Assembly: GCA_017435385.1 (NCBI GenBank)
Contig: JAFSFB010000022.1
Coordinates: 1-64,000, forward strand
Direction: 5' to 3'
Length of the DNA stretch: 64,000 nucleotides
Origin: Clostridia bacterium
GTDB lineage: Bacteria; Bacillota; Clostridia; Oscillospirales; Acutalibacteraceae
Shown: positions 24,501 through 32,028 of the stretch, piece after piece
Layout: each line of letters begins with the position of its first letter
How positions within the stretch are numbered: the first letter of the stretch is position 1
Notes under the pieces: generated by a model
Told to the model about the DNA's origin: nothing
The model's database searches: none
The model's input: the letters and a program-made list of their open reading frames with translations, nothing else
Made by a program: the position numbers and the translations under genes

Positions 24501-25665
24501 TAAAAACATAACTCTTTCCGACAGTCTGACCACAATCCCGTTAAAAACGTTTACAAGTTGCAGTGCGCTTGAAGAAATCTATATTCCGGACTGTGTTGTA
24601 AACATTGCCGACAATGCATTCAGTTCTTGCACATCACTTGTAAAAGTCCGCATGTCACCTAATGTTACTTATATCGCAAACGAAGCGTTTAACAACTGCG
24701 AATCGCTTTCCGAATTTATCTGGGATTCCGACTCGAAGCTCATCGGCAGACTTGCTTTCGGCAACTGCTCAAGCCTCAAGGATTTCAATTTCATCGGCAT
24801 CGAAAAGCTCTATGAAAACAGCTTCCATAACAGCGGAATTTCCGTTGTAACTCTCGGCGAAGCCAAGAATGAGGAAGCCGCAAAGCTCGAAGAAATTGAA
24901 GCACAGAGCTTCATGGAATGCGAAAACCTCGAAGCCCTCGGAATCGGCGGTAATGTTGCCGTTATCAAGACTCAGGCGTTCGCAAACTGCACGAATCTCG
25001 AAACCGCCGTTATTGCCGACAGCGTAACTCAGATCGCTCCCGATGCATTCGACGGCTGCGACAATCTGACGATCTATTGCTCCGAAAACTCCTATGCCTA
25101 TACCTACGCAACCGAGCAGGGTATTCCCGTGAGCACCTTCGTCATCGCTGCGATCCCGAACCATACCTATACGGGAAGCCATATCGAGCCCAAGGTCAGC
25201 GTTTCTCTTTCGGGCAAAAGCCTGAGCGAAAGCAGCGATTTCTCCGTCGGCTACGATAACAACATCAATGTCGGCATAGCTGATGTCAATGTCAAGGGCA
25301 AGGGCGTTTACAAAATGTTTGCAAGCAAGGCGAATTTCACGATTGTGACGAAGAATATCGCTCTTACCGCCGCTCAGCCCGTTGCCGCTCAGAAATATAC
25401 AGGCTATGCCGTTGAACCCGATATCATCATCACCGACGGCAAGCGTGTTCTCAGAAAGGGAACTGACTATACTCTCAGCTACAAAGATAATGTCAACGAG
25501 GGTACGGGAAAAATAACCGTCAGAGGCATCGGCAACTATTCGGGTACTGCGGAATATGATTTCGTCATTGAAAATCAGAGCATTTTCAAAGCGATTCTGA
25601 ATGCGATATCGTCGTTCTTCAGATCAATTGCCGCATCCATCCGCTCGATATTCACGAGAAAGTAA
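21583..25665 (+). CDS. Giant BspA-type leucine-rich-repeat surface protein
   Basis: A 1360-residue exported protein; ATG 21583 follows AAGGAGGTTATT. The N-terminal 40 residues hold a signal peptide (VIMAAVFVFGSAPLGG). Residues about 85-1160 are LRR_5/BspA repeats of roughly 22-24 residues with the recurring pattern I-x-x-x-A-F-x-x-C-x-x-L-x-x-V-x-[IL]-P, for example IGSTAFRDYKYYDKI and IGAYAFKGCSSLRNIVIP. Two similar Ig-like modules follow (about 1180-1330; HTYTGSHIEPKVSVSL, YDNNINVGIADVNVKG). The end is the aromatic tail AISSFFRSIAASIRSIFTRK. BspA proteins act in adhesion and surface binding in other bacteria. It lies 81 bases after the anti-sigma-like gene and is probably co-expressed with the sigma system. 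Confidence 0.9.
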   Translation: MKKIYMKMLSVIMAAVFVFGSAPLGGIDFSELAELFRIEAAAGAAWMSSKAQLEGDFYYNDISGMEDYIEEGTIIESGVEILKYTGNDENVVIPSELGGKPVVVISQYAFCPDELTQKQKETNEKYQTTYKRDCYLENINCLFIESVTIPASVYYISIDAFKNCVNLEKIEFAGEGIEWIDERAFENTALTEINIPRTLKGIGVNCFNKTEITDIVFGKNDADHFELWWNAFYGSKVRTVTFKSNGVQIYAGSFTGSYVNTITFEGSVELFEKGAMPINNNPIQEIIFKSDYPAELSRMLVLEYGYNCYYYADYVSFSKRAPSHGELLVSADGFAYTVENNYATIVDYGGTSGEVDIPETLGGYVVNKIGSTAFRDYKYYDKIQGKTIYLSNVRIPSSVKEIGAFAFADNGFLSNVEFGSGLQKIGTSAFAGCTVLYDVALPSATKEIGDYCFMDTNLKTFSAPGIKRIPVSAFENCARLSSVVLSGEMESIGAYAFKGCSSLRNIVIPEGTTLVEPYTFEGCTSLATVTLPESIREIGRYAFNNCTSLKTVTNTGFIETLGEYAFAEAPLSDFDFSSVKGEIPEYCFNNGSFEGKTVTIPSTVEKIGQYAFNACDFSKLVLNDGVKELGKYAFAANTMLTSANIPGSVNTVSMRCFSGCNISSLDISEGVKKICSYAFSSAELKELTVPESLEEIENKAFFNSDIETLNYNSVNCVFVNASGTVGESPFYENVYVVNIGDKVESLPDYFLTNTKITTVTVPASVKNIGKYAFALCKKLTEVNLPDTLQVLDNYSFMGCTGLTEFTIPKGLVSFSAYVLKSCTSLETINYNAVNCDIGTLSGTDMIRKSPFSSNTLVSLKYFNIGEGVVDIPDYLCSGLEYIEQITLPSTVKDIGEASFYNCSFETIDLPPNLESIGEYAFGICSNLKSIDFPESMRIINSNAFVRCGKLETVNMKHGVVYLGHNAFNGCVSLKNITLSDSLTTIPLKTFTSCSALEEIYIPDCVVNIADNAFSSCTSLVKVRMSPNVTYIANEAFNNCESLSEFIWDSDSKLIGRLAFGNCSSLKDFNFIGIEKLYENSFHNSGISVVTLGEAKNEEAAKLEEIEAQSFMECENLEALGIGGNVAVIKTQAFANCTNLETAVIADSVTQIAPDAFDGCDNLTIYCSENSYAYTYATEQGIPVSTFVIAAIPNHTYTGSHIEPKVSVSLSGKSLSESSDFSVGYDNNINVGIADVNVKGKGVYKMFASKANFTIVTKNIALTAAQPVAAQKYTGYAVEPDIIITDGKRVLRKGTDYTLSYKDNVNEGTGKITVRGIGNYSGTAEYDFVIENQSIFKAILNAISSFFRSIAASIRSIFTRK

Positions 25666-25716
25666 TTTTATAACCGACGGTTGTGACCGAAAACCGCAGA
25701 AAACTCCGATCACATC

Positions 25717-25741
25717 GCAGGGGCGGCGTTTCGCCGCCCGC
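25717..25741. repeat. Short palindromic intergenic element (GGGCGG type)
   Basis: GGGGCGGCG-TTT-CGCCGCCC flanked by GCA and GC. It belongs with the elements at 52552-52571 and 60724-60749, which have the same outer frame but a different stem (GCGATTC / GAATCGC). Confidence 0.5.
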
Positions 25742-25761
25742 AAAACAACCGAATATAAACC

Positions 25762-25794
25762 AAAAGGGAGAGGCATCAGACCTCTCCCTTTTTT
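25762..25794. terminator. Bidirectional terminator
   Basis: Stem AAAAGGGAGAGG / CCTCTCCCTTTT, loop CATCAGA, with T runs on both strands. The GNAT stop codon (25776-25778, minus) sits in the loop. Confidence 0.85.
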
Positions 25795-26213
25795 GTTATA
25801 TCTTTTTTCATTTTAATATGCGGACAGCCTTCTTCATATTCGATATCCCCGAACTCCTCAAAGCCGAGCTTTTCGTAAAAGCCCTTGCTTCTGCATTGAG
25901 CGTGAAGAGTCAGAACCGTTCCGCCGACGGAAGAAACGTATTCCGCCGCCGCTTCAACGATTTTTGCCCCGCAGCCCTTGCTGCGCTTCTCCCTGAGAAC
26001 GGCAAGCCGTCCGAGAATATACGAATTCAGGCTGTTGTCCCAAAAGACTCTGCATGTTCCGACGGGTTCTCCGTCATCGCCGAAAAGCACGATGTGCTTT
26101 GCGACAAGGTCTGTTTCGTCATATTCGTTTTCAAATCCCTGCTCGAGGATAAAGACCGTTTCTCTGATGTTCCTTGCCCCGTCGGGAAGAAAGTCAAAAA
26201 TTTCTGTTCTCAT
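25776..26213 (-). CDS. GNAT family N-acetyltransferase
   Basis: A 145-residue cytoplasmic enzyme of the YjcF/ElaA-like GNAT group. TVFILEQGFENEYDETD near the start matches the N-terminal substrate-side helix of that group; GRLAVLREKRSKGCGAKIVEAA near residue 68 is the acetyl-CoA pyrophosphate loop (usual R/Q-x-x-G-x-G/A; here RSKGCGA), and CRSKGFYEKLGFEEFG near 107 is motif B. The acceptor is unknown. The last codons (KKGEV, stop) are encoded inside the terminator hairpin shared with the convergent BspA gene. Confidence 0.8.
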   Translation of the reverse strand: MRTEIFDFLPDGARNIRETVFILEQGFENEYDETDLVAKHIVLFGDDGEPVGTCRVFWDNSLNSYILGRLAVLREKRSKGCGAKIVEAAAEYVSSVGGTVLTLHAQCRSKGFYEKLGFEEFGDIEYEEGCPHIKMKKDITKKGEV

Positions 26214-26280
26214 AACACTATCCTTTTTTGTGTTTTAGAAAATATTATCATACCTAATGCCTGAAATCAACAAAAACATC

Positions 26281-26309
26281 TTGCACAGGCTTAAAAAATA
26301 TTGTATAAA
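26281..26309 (+). promoter_or_regulatory. Promoter that fixes the start of the Rossmann-RyR gene
   Basis: TTGCAC (26281-26286), exactly 17 bases, TATAAA (26304-26309). Transcription would begin near 26316, downstream of ATG 26257, which therefore cannot be the start. Confidence 0.75.
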
Positions 26310-26349
26310 TAAATTGTTTACAGTCGAAAAAAAGTTATGGGGTGATTCT

Positions 26350-28533
26350 TTGAGATATGTAAAATATGCCTTTGAAACGGTCATGAAGCTGTTTGAGGGT
26401 TCGCTCAACGAGGATCTGTATCTTTCGCTTTTCTTTCTGATCTTCTTCTGTGTTTTTGCAGGAGTTTATAAGATCGTATGGAAAAAAAAGAAGGTTTTGA
26501 AGGCTTTTCACTTTCTCTTTCTCGGAGCAGGCTTTTCCATGGGCTCGATTTTCTGGAGAATAAACTCCGATGTTGTCAATCCCATTCACCGTTTTGTTGT
26601 GTCAATGGTAGCGACTCTGAAGTCCTTCGGCTTTGACTTTACGCCGAGGGTGCTCATTGAAATGCTCTATTATGATGAGCGCTCGGGAATGTGGAAGCAG
26701 AGTGTTGATATGGCTGATATGACTTATGTTTCCGTTGTTTCCGTTTTTGCCGTTATCATGACCGCTTTTGCCGCTCTGAGCATTTTCAAGGATACTGCGG
26801 CTCAGCTCAGATATTCGATCGGATTTTTCAGAAAGGCTCATATCTTTTCGGAGCTCAATGAAAAGTCGATATGCCTTGCAAGGGATGTCAGAAAAAATAA
26901 TCCGTTTTCAAGGATCGTCTTTACGGGCGTTGACCGTGTCGGCTCGAACGAAGCCTCCGAAGGCCTTGTTCTCGAAGCGGAGAACATCAATGCGATCATG
27001 ACCAGAAAGTCCGTTCTTGATTTCCGATTCATGACAAAAAAAGAACCCACGGTCTACCTCATCGACCTCGAGGAATCAAACAACATCAAAAACGGTATCG
27101 AGCTCTATAAAAAGCATAGGGATCACCCCTGCACCATCAATGTTTTCTCCACTCTTGAGAGCTCGGAGTCTTTCATTGACGGCATCAAAAAAGGTAAAGC
27201 TAAAATCAACCTTGTCAACCGTGCTCAGATAATTGCATATGATATTCTCATGCGCTATCCGATGTATAAGGCTGCGGACAAATGCGACAGCGATACGATG
27301 TCCGTTCTCGTTATCGGCGCAGGCACTATCGGCATGGAGTTTGCGAAAGCGGCTATGTGGTGCGGCGTCATGGATAAGTATAAGTTCAAAATCAGAATCC
27401 TTGACAGCGTTGACCGTGAATCGGGCTTCCGCATGAGATATCCTTATTTCGACGATGAGTTGAAAAGGGTAGGCATTAAGCTTGATTATAAATTCGGCGT
27501 TGTTGATGTCAACAGCAGCGAGTTCAACCAGAAGCTCGAGATCTACGGCGATGCAAACTATATCGTCGTTGCAACGGGCGATGACGAGCAGAATATCAAT
27601 GTTGCCTCGAGAGTACGGCGTTTCTTCATCAAGAGAGCGATCAGGGAAGGGGAGCCGCCCGAGGCAGGCCGGAAGATAAGCATTACCGAGCCGTTCATCA
27701 TTCCCGTTATCAGCAACTCCGATTATTATAATATTCTCGGCGGTTCGGATTCCGACGGCAGCCTCTGTCCCTACGGAAGCCACTCGAACATTTATAATTC
27801 CGAAGCCGTCAATAACTGGCCCGTTGATGCTCTGGCGTGCAGGATACATACTCTTTACAGAGAGCATTGTATTGAAAAAGATTTTGATTATATACCGGGT
27901 GAGTACGAAAAAAACAGCCAGACGGATAAGCGTTCAAACAGAGCCAATGCCGTTCATATTCTTTATAAGCTGAAGGATATCGGCGTTGAGCTTCGCAGAG
28001 CTTATGACGGTGACGATAAGAAAAAGAAAGAAAAAGAGGAAAAGAAGGAGGCTCAGATCATTTCGATGGGATATAAGGTTCTTGAGGACCGCAATAAGCT
28101 TTTCGGGTATCTTCTGGAAAACAAAGATATTCTTTCAAAAACCTTCCTCAATGAGCATAACCGCTGGTGCGTTTTCGAGCTGCTTGACGGCTGGTCGTCA
28201 TGGAGCGTTGAGGAAGTCAAAAAAACAAAATCTTCCGAGCGTAACAAAAAGAATAATAAAAACGAATACGATCATAAAGATAAACGGGCGATGCTTCATG
28301 CCGCACTTGTTTCCAACGACATGCTGCCTGATGTCAGCCTTGCGCTGAAGCAGGACAAGAGCAATCTCGTCGATTTTGATGAAACCGTAACCTCGTTTAT
28401 CTGGATGAAAAAAGACGGATTCTTTGAAAGCCTTGACGGCTTTATGGAAGGAGATTCCGTATATAAGCTGAAAATATATTATCATCCCGATATGATAAAG
28501 CTTGAAAAAGATAAAAATGCCGACGGGCAGTAA
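26350..28533 (+). CDS. Membrane protein with two Rossmann (TrkA/RCK-like) domains and RyR-like C-terminus
   Basis: About 727 residues from TTG 26350, which follows GGGGTGATT; ATG 26257 lies upstream of the promoter. The N-terminal part has three hydrophobic segments (LYLSLFFLIFFCVFAGVYKI; AFHFLFLGAGFSMGSIFW; YVSVVSVFAVIMTAFAALSIF). A first Rossmann-like domain (FSRIVFTGVDRVG, then TVYLIDLEES) and a second with the full dinucleotide motif MSVLVIGAGTIGMEFAKA follow, as in TrkA/RCK NAD-binding regulators. The C-terminus resembles bacterial RyR domains: LACRIHTLY, then KRSNRANAVHILYKLKDIG, a Lys/Glu-rich spacer, EHNRWCVFELLDGW and a later MLHAALV. RyR-type domains in bacteria have been proposed to read nucleotide-derived ligands. 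There is no pore motif, so I call it a membrane sensor rather than a channel. Confidence 0.7.
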   Translation: MRYVKYAFETVMKLFEGSLNEDLYLSLFFLIFFCVFAGVYKIVWKKKKVLKAFHFLFLGAGFSMGSIFWRINSDVVNPIHRFVVSMVATLKSFGFDFTPRVLIEMLYYDERSGMWKQSVDMADMTYVSVVSVFAVIMTAFAALSIFKDTAAQLRYSIGFFRKAHIFSELNEKSICLARDVRKNNPFSRIVFTGVDRVGSNEASEGLVLEAENINAIMTRKSVLDFRFMTKKEPTVYLIDLEESNNIKNGIELYKKHRDHPCTINVFSTLESSESFIDGIKKGKAKINLVNRAQIIAYDILMRYPMYKAADKCDSDTMSVLVIGAGTIGMEFAKAAMWCGVMDKYKFKIRILDSVDRESGFRMRYPYFDDELKRVGIKLDYKFGVVDVNSSEFNQKLEIYGDANYIVVATGDDEQNINVASRVRRFFIKRAIREGEPPEAGRKISITEPFIIPVISNSDYYNILGGSDSDGSLCPYGSHSNIYNSEAVNNWPVDALACRIHTLYREHCIEKDFDYIPGEYEKNSQTDKRSNRANAVHILYKLKDIGVELRRAYDGDDKKKKEKEEKKEAQIISMGYKVLEDRNKLFGYLLENKDILSKTFLNEHNRWCVFELLDGWSSWSVEEVKKTKSSERNKKNNKNEYDHKDKRAMLHAALVSNDMLPDVSLALKQDKSNLVDFDETVTSFIWMKKDGFFESLDGFMEGDSVYKLKIYYHPDMIKLEKDKNADGQ

Positions 28534-28595
28534 CGGCGAGCCGAACCGAATTTTAAACACATAAATGCAAAAACATAATATTTTTTGAAACGGGC

Positions 28596-28624
28596 TTGCA
28601 TATTTTTGAAAAATAATGTATAAT
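28596..28624 (+). promoter_or_regulatory. Promoter of the TRAP solute-binding gene
   Basis: TTGCAT (28596-28601), 17-base spacer, TATAAT (28619-28624); the leader is about 57 bases. Confidence 0.8.
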
Positions 28625-28687
28625 GCTAATAATTCAGTTCTGCAAAAATGAATTTTTTTGCATAAGGAACATTTCAGGAGGTTAATT

Positions 28688-29680
28688 ATGAAGAAAAAAC
28701 TTGCTATCGCTCTTTCTCTTATCCTCGTTTTCGCTATGCTCTTCTGCACAGCCTGCGGCGATAAGCCCGCAGTTGATCCCGACGCTCCCGCAACGGGCAC
28801 GATCGCAAAGGTCAAGGTAGGCACAGGCGGCAACACAGGTACATATTACGGCTTCACAACCGCCGCATGCCAGATTCTCAACACCGCTGATTACACCTTT
28901 GAGGTTCTTTCAACAGGCGGTTCTCAGGCTAACATCGAAGGCATCGAAGACGGTGACTATCAGATGGCTATCGTTCAGAACGACGTTATGAACTATGCTT
29001 ATGCCGGAACAAATGGCTTTGCCGCTCCCATCAAGTCCTTCTCAGCTATCGGCTGCGTTTATCCCGAGGTTTGCCAGATCGTTGCAACAAAGGCATCGGG
29101 CATCACTTCCGTTGCTGACCTCAAGGGCAAGAATGTTGCTGTCGGCGATGCAGGCTCAGGCGTTTACTACAACGCAACTCAGATCCTTGCAGCAGCAGGT
29201 CTTGATATCGACAAGGATATCAACAAGACTGCCGCTTCCTTCGGCGATGCCGCAACTCAGCTCAAGGACGGCTCCATCGACGCCGCTTTCCTGACTGCAG
29301 GTACTCCCACTCCCGCTATCACAGAGCTTGCAACATCAACAGAAGTTGTTGTTGTTGACCTCGGTGAAGAAGTTATCTCAAAGCTTATGAATGACTATAC
29401 ATTCTACGCAAAGTATGAAATGACTTCTGCTGACTATGATTTCATCTCCGCTCCCGTTAATACAGTTGCTATCATGGCAACATATGTTGTTTCAAACGAA
29501 ATGAGCGAGGATCAGGCATATCAGATCACAAAGGACCTCTGGGAGAAGCAGGCAGACATCGCTGCCGCTCACGCAAAGGGCAAGGAAATGAAGACCGATA
29601 TCGCTGCTTCCGCAATCGGTGAAGTTCCTCTCCATGCAGGTGCTGCAAAGTACTATAAAGAGGCAGGCATAATCGAATAA
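28688..29680 (+). CDS. TAXI-family TRAP transporter solute-binding lipoprotein
   Basis: A 330-residue lipoprotein. ATG 28688 follows AGGAGGTTAATT; ten upstream in-frame codons are discarded. Signal peptide with lipobox FCTAC (Cys near residue 21). The mature part is the TAXI type: VGTGGNTGTYYGFTTAACQIL near 47, STGGSQANIEGIEDGDYQMAIVQND near 75, GKNVAVGDAGSGVYYNA near 145. It captures a small organic acid or amino acid, often glutamate-like in this family, outside the membrane and hands it to the fused permease encoded next. Codon choice is narrow, as in strongly expressed genes. A terminator-like hairpin separates it from the permease. Confidence 0.9.
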   Translation: MKKKLAIALSLILVFAMLFCTACGDKPAVDPDAPATGTIAKVKVGTGGNTGTYYGFTTAACQILNTADYTFEVLSTGGSQANIEGIEDGDYQMAIVQNDVMNYAYAGTNGFAAPIKSFSAIGCVYPEVCQIVATKASGITSVADLKGKNVAVGDAGSGVYYNATQILAAAGLDIDKDINKTAASFGDAATQLKDGSIDAAFLTAGTPTPAITELATSTEVVVVDLGEEVISKLMNDYTFYAKYEMTSADYDFISAPVNTVAIMATYVVSNEMSEDQAYQITKDLWEKQADIAAAHAKGKEMKTDIAASAIGEVPLHAGAAKYYKEAGIIE

Positions 29681-29704
29681 TTCCTAATCCGCTTCATTAA
29701 CAAG

Positions 29705-29738
29705 AATGCCGCGATTTTTAAAATTGCGGCATTTTTTT
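29705..29738 (+). terminator. Hairpin between binding protein and permease genes
   Basis: AATGCCGC / GCGGCATT with an A/T-rich inner stem, followed by T7. Partial read-through would give more binding protein than permease. Confidence 0.75.
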
Positions 29739-29774
29739 ATAGAAAATTCAATTTTATGAAAGGGGAGAAAATTC

Positions 29775-31913
29775 ATGAGCGAAAATGTCAAAAATGAGAT
29801 CGAGTTTGAGCAGGTCGATTCCGACAGAATAATGCAGGAATTTGACCGTGAAAGCAACGTCAGAGTTTTCACCGGATGGAGAAAAACGCTCATTACCGCT
29901 CTTATGGCGGCGTTCAGCCTTTACATGATCTCCATGGCTCTTGTTTTTCCCACGGCGACCAAATATACGAAGCTGACAACGTTCATGGCTTTCATAACGT
30001 TTATCGGCTTTTTGATTTTCCCGGCTTATAAATCTCAGACCAAAAAAATTAACCATGTTCCTTTTTACGATATAATTCTTGCAGTAGTCAGCTCCGGCTG
30101 CTTCCTTTATTATACGGTTTTCCAGAATGAGATCATCATGATGAGCAAGAGAATCGGCACGCTCGAGATCATAGTTGCCCTGATTGCGATCATCCTGCTC
30201 GTTGAGCTTGTGCGCCGAGCGGTCGGTCTGCCGATTATTTTCGTTGCGGGTGCATTCATTGTTTATGCCGCCGTAAAGGCATATACCGACAATCCCAACA
30301 CCGCTCTGAGAAACCTCATGTACGGTCTTTTCTACGATGTTTCCAACGGCATGTTCTCAACTCCCGTTTATGTCTGCACAACGTTTATCGTTCTGTTTAT
30401 CATTCTCGGTGCTCTTCTTGAAAGAACGGGCATCGGCACATTCTTCGTCAACCTTGCAAACTCAATAGCAGGTTCTTCGATCGGCGGACCTGCAAAGGTT
30501 GCTGTTATCTCGAGTGCTCTCGAAGGTATGTATTCGGGTTCATCCGTTGCAAATACCGTCGGCAGCGGTTCGATCACAATTCCGATGATGAAGAAAACGG
30601 GCTATAAGCCCGAGTTTGCGGCGGCGGTTGAAGCGGCGGCTTCGACGGGCGGTCAGATCATGCCTCCCATCATGGGTGCGGCGGCATTCCTGATGTCTGA
30701 AATGACAGAGGTTCCGTATTCAAAAATTGCAATTGCCGCAATTCTTCCCGCAGTTCTCTATTTCATGGGTATTTTCCTCATGATTCATTTTGAAGCCAAG
30801 AAGCTCGGACTCAAGGGTCTTCCCAAGGATGCGATCCCCAACTTCTTCAAGCTCATCGTTAAGAACGGCTATCTTCTTCTCCCCATCGTTATTCTTGTTA
30901 TCTGCATGAACTATTTCAGCGCAGGCGTTTCGGCTTGCTTTGCGATTCTCAGCTCGCTGATCGTCAGCCTCATTCCTCATGAGCTCAACAAGAAGAACGC
31001 ATGGCGTCTTATCCTTCCCGTTATCCCCATTGCCGTAACCCTCGGACTCTGGCTTCCCTTCGGAGCCAAGAACATGCAGATCGCTGTTTTTGCAGGCATG
31101 GTTGTGTGCTTCCTTCTTTCGTTTGCAACGAAGGGCACATCGGTCCTTACCCCCAAAACCGTTATCGAATCGCTTGAAAACGGTGCAAAGAACACGGTCG
31201 GCGTTGCTGTTGCATGCGGAATGGCAGGTCTTATCTCGGGCGTTGTTACGATGACTGCACTCGGTCAGATCCTTATCAACACTCTCGTTCCGATTGCTGA
31301 AAACAGCACCTTCCTTGCTCTCGTTCTCACGATGCTTTGCTGCATCGTTCTCGGCATGGGCGTTCCGACAACGGCAAACTATGTTATCATGGCAACGATC
31401 ACGGCCCCCATCCTCATCAAGATGGGCATTCCGATGCTTGCGGCTCACATGTTCGTTTTCTATTTCGGCATCGTTGCGGATATCACTCCTCCCGTTGCCC
31501 TTGCCGCATATGCAGGCTCGGCTATTGCGAACTCGAATCCGCTCAAAACGGGTGTCACGGCAACCCGACTTGCCATAACTGCGTTTATAGTTCCCTATAT
31601 CTTCGCTTACAGCCCCGAAATGCTTATCGGCGTCGATATGGGCGTTGAAACCGCATGGTATAACATTGTTCTTCTCGTTATCACCGCTGTCTGCGGAATA
31701 TATTTCCTTTCCGCAGGTATGGAGGGCTATATGTTCAAGAGGATGCCCGTATGGGAAAGACTCATGGCTCTTGCGGGCGGTCTGCTGATGATCATTCCCG
31801 GCTGGCAGACAGACATTGCGGGTCTTGTTCTCATGATGCTTGTTGTTCTTCTTCAGAAGCTCGGCGAGAAAAAAGAAAACAAGAACAAAGAAAATGCTGT
31901 CAAAGCGGCATAA
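29775..31913 (+). CDS. Fused TRAP transporter permease (DctQM fusion)
   Basis: A 712-residue integral membrane protein combining the small DctQ-like part (about 30-180, four helices) with the large DctM-like part (about 180-650). Family landmarks: LEGMYSGSSVANTVGSGSITIP near 255, EAAASTGGQIMPPIMGAAAFLM near 288, and MGVPTTANYVIMATITAP near 535, the second copy of the paired motif. It uses an ion gradient to import the ligand delivered by the TAXI protein. ATG 29775 follows AAAGGGGAGAAAATTC. The C-terminus ends in a short Lys-rich cytoplasmic tail. Confidence 0.9.
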   Translation: MSENVKNEIEFEQVDSDRIMQEFDRESNVRVFTGWRKTLITALMAAFSLYMISMALVFPTATKYTKLTTFMAFITFIGFLIFPAYKSQTKKINHVPFYDIILAVVSSGCFLYYTVFQNEIIMMSKRIGTLEIIVALIAIILLVELVRRAVGLPIIFVAGAFIVYAAVKAYTDNPNTALRNLMYGLFYDVSNGMFSTPVYVCTTFIVLFIILGALLERTGIGTFFVNLANSIAGSSIGGPAKVAVISSALEGMYSGSSVANTVGSGSITIPMMKKTGYKPEFAAAVEAAASTGGQIMPPIMGAAAFLMSEMTEVPYSKIAIAAILPAVLYFMGIFLMIHFEAKKLGLKGLPKDAIPNFFKLIVKNGYLLLPIVILVICMNYFSAGVSACFAILSSLIVSLIPHELNKKNAWRLILPVIPIAVTLGLWLPFGAKNMQIAVFAGMVVCFLLSFATKGTSVLTPKTVIESLENGAKNTVGVAVACGMAGLISGVVTMTALGQILINTLVPIAENSTFLALVLTMLCCIVLGMGVPTTANYVIMATITAPILIKMGIPMLAAHMFVFYFGIVADITPPVALAAYAGSAIANSNPLKTGVTATRLAITAFIVPYIFAYSPEMLIGVDMGVETAWYNIVLLVITAVCGIYFLSAGMEGYMFKRMPVWERLMALAGGLLMIIPGWQTDIAGLVLMMLVVLLQKLGEKKENKNKENAVKAA

Positions 31914-31927
31914 ATACAGATGAAATT

Positions 31928-31961
31928 AACCGTGAGAGGTTCGCTTCTCACGGTTTTTTAT
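31928..31961 (+). terminator. Rho-independent terminator
   Basis: Perfect 10-base stem AACCGTGAGA / TCTCACGGTT, 8-base loop, then T run. It ends the TRAP operon. Confidence 0.9.
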
Positions 31962-31989
31962 TGAAATAATCGGCGGTATATGTTAGAAT
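31961..31989 (+). promoter_or_regulatory. Promoter of the DUF362 gene
   Basis: TTGAAA (31961-31966), 17-base spacer, TAGAAT (31984-31989), 40 bases before ATG 32029. Confidence 0.7.
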
Positions 31990-32028
31990 AATAAAAATAT
32001 AATTTTCCATAAGGAAAGAGGAAATGCT

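Noticed and set aside
22565..24850. Several frames on both strands within the BspA gene
   Set aside because: They arise from the repetitive codon pattern of the LRR region and have no start signals.
26257..26349. ATG start of the Rossmann-RyR gene at 26257
   Set aside because: It lies upstream of a strong promoter pair, so it would not be in the mRNA.
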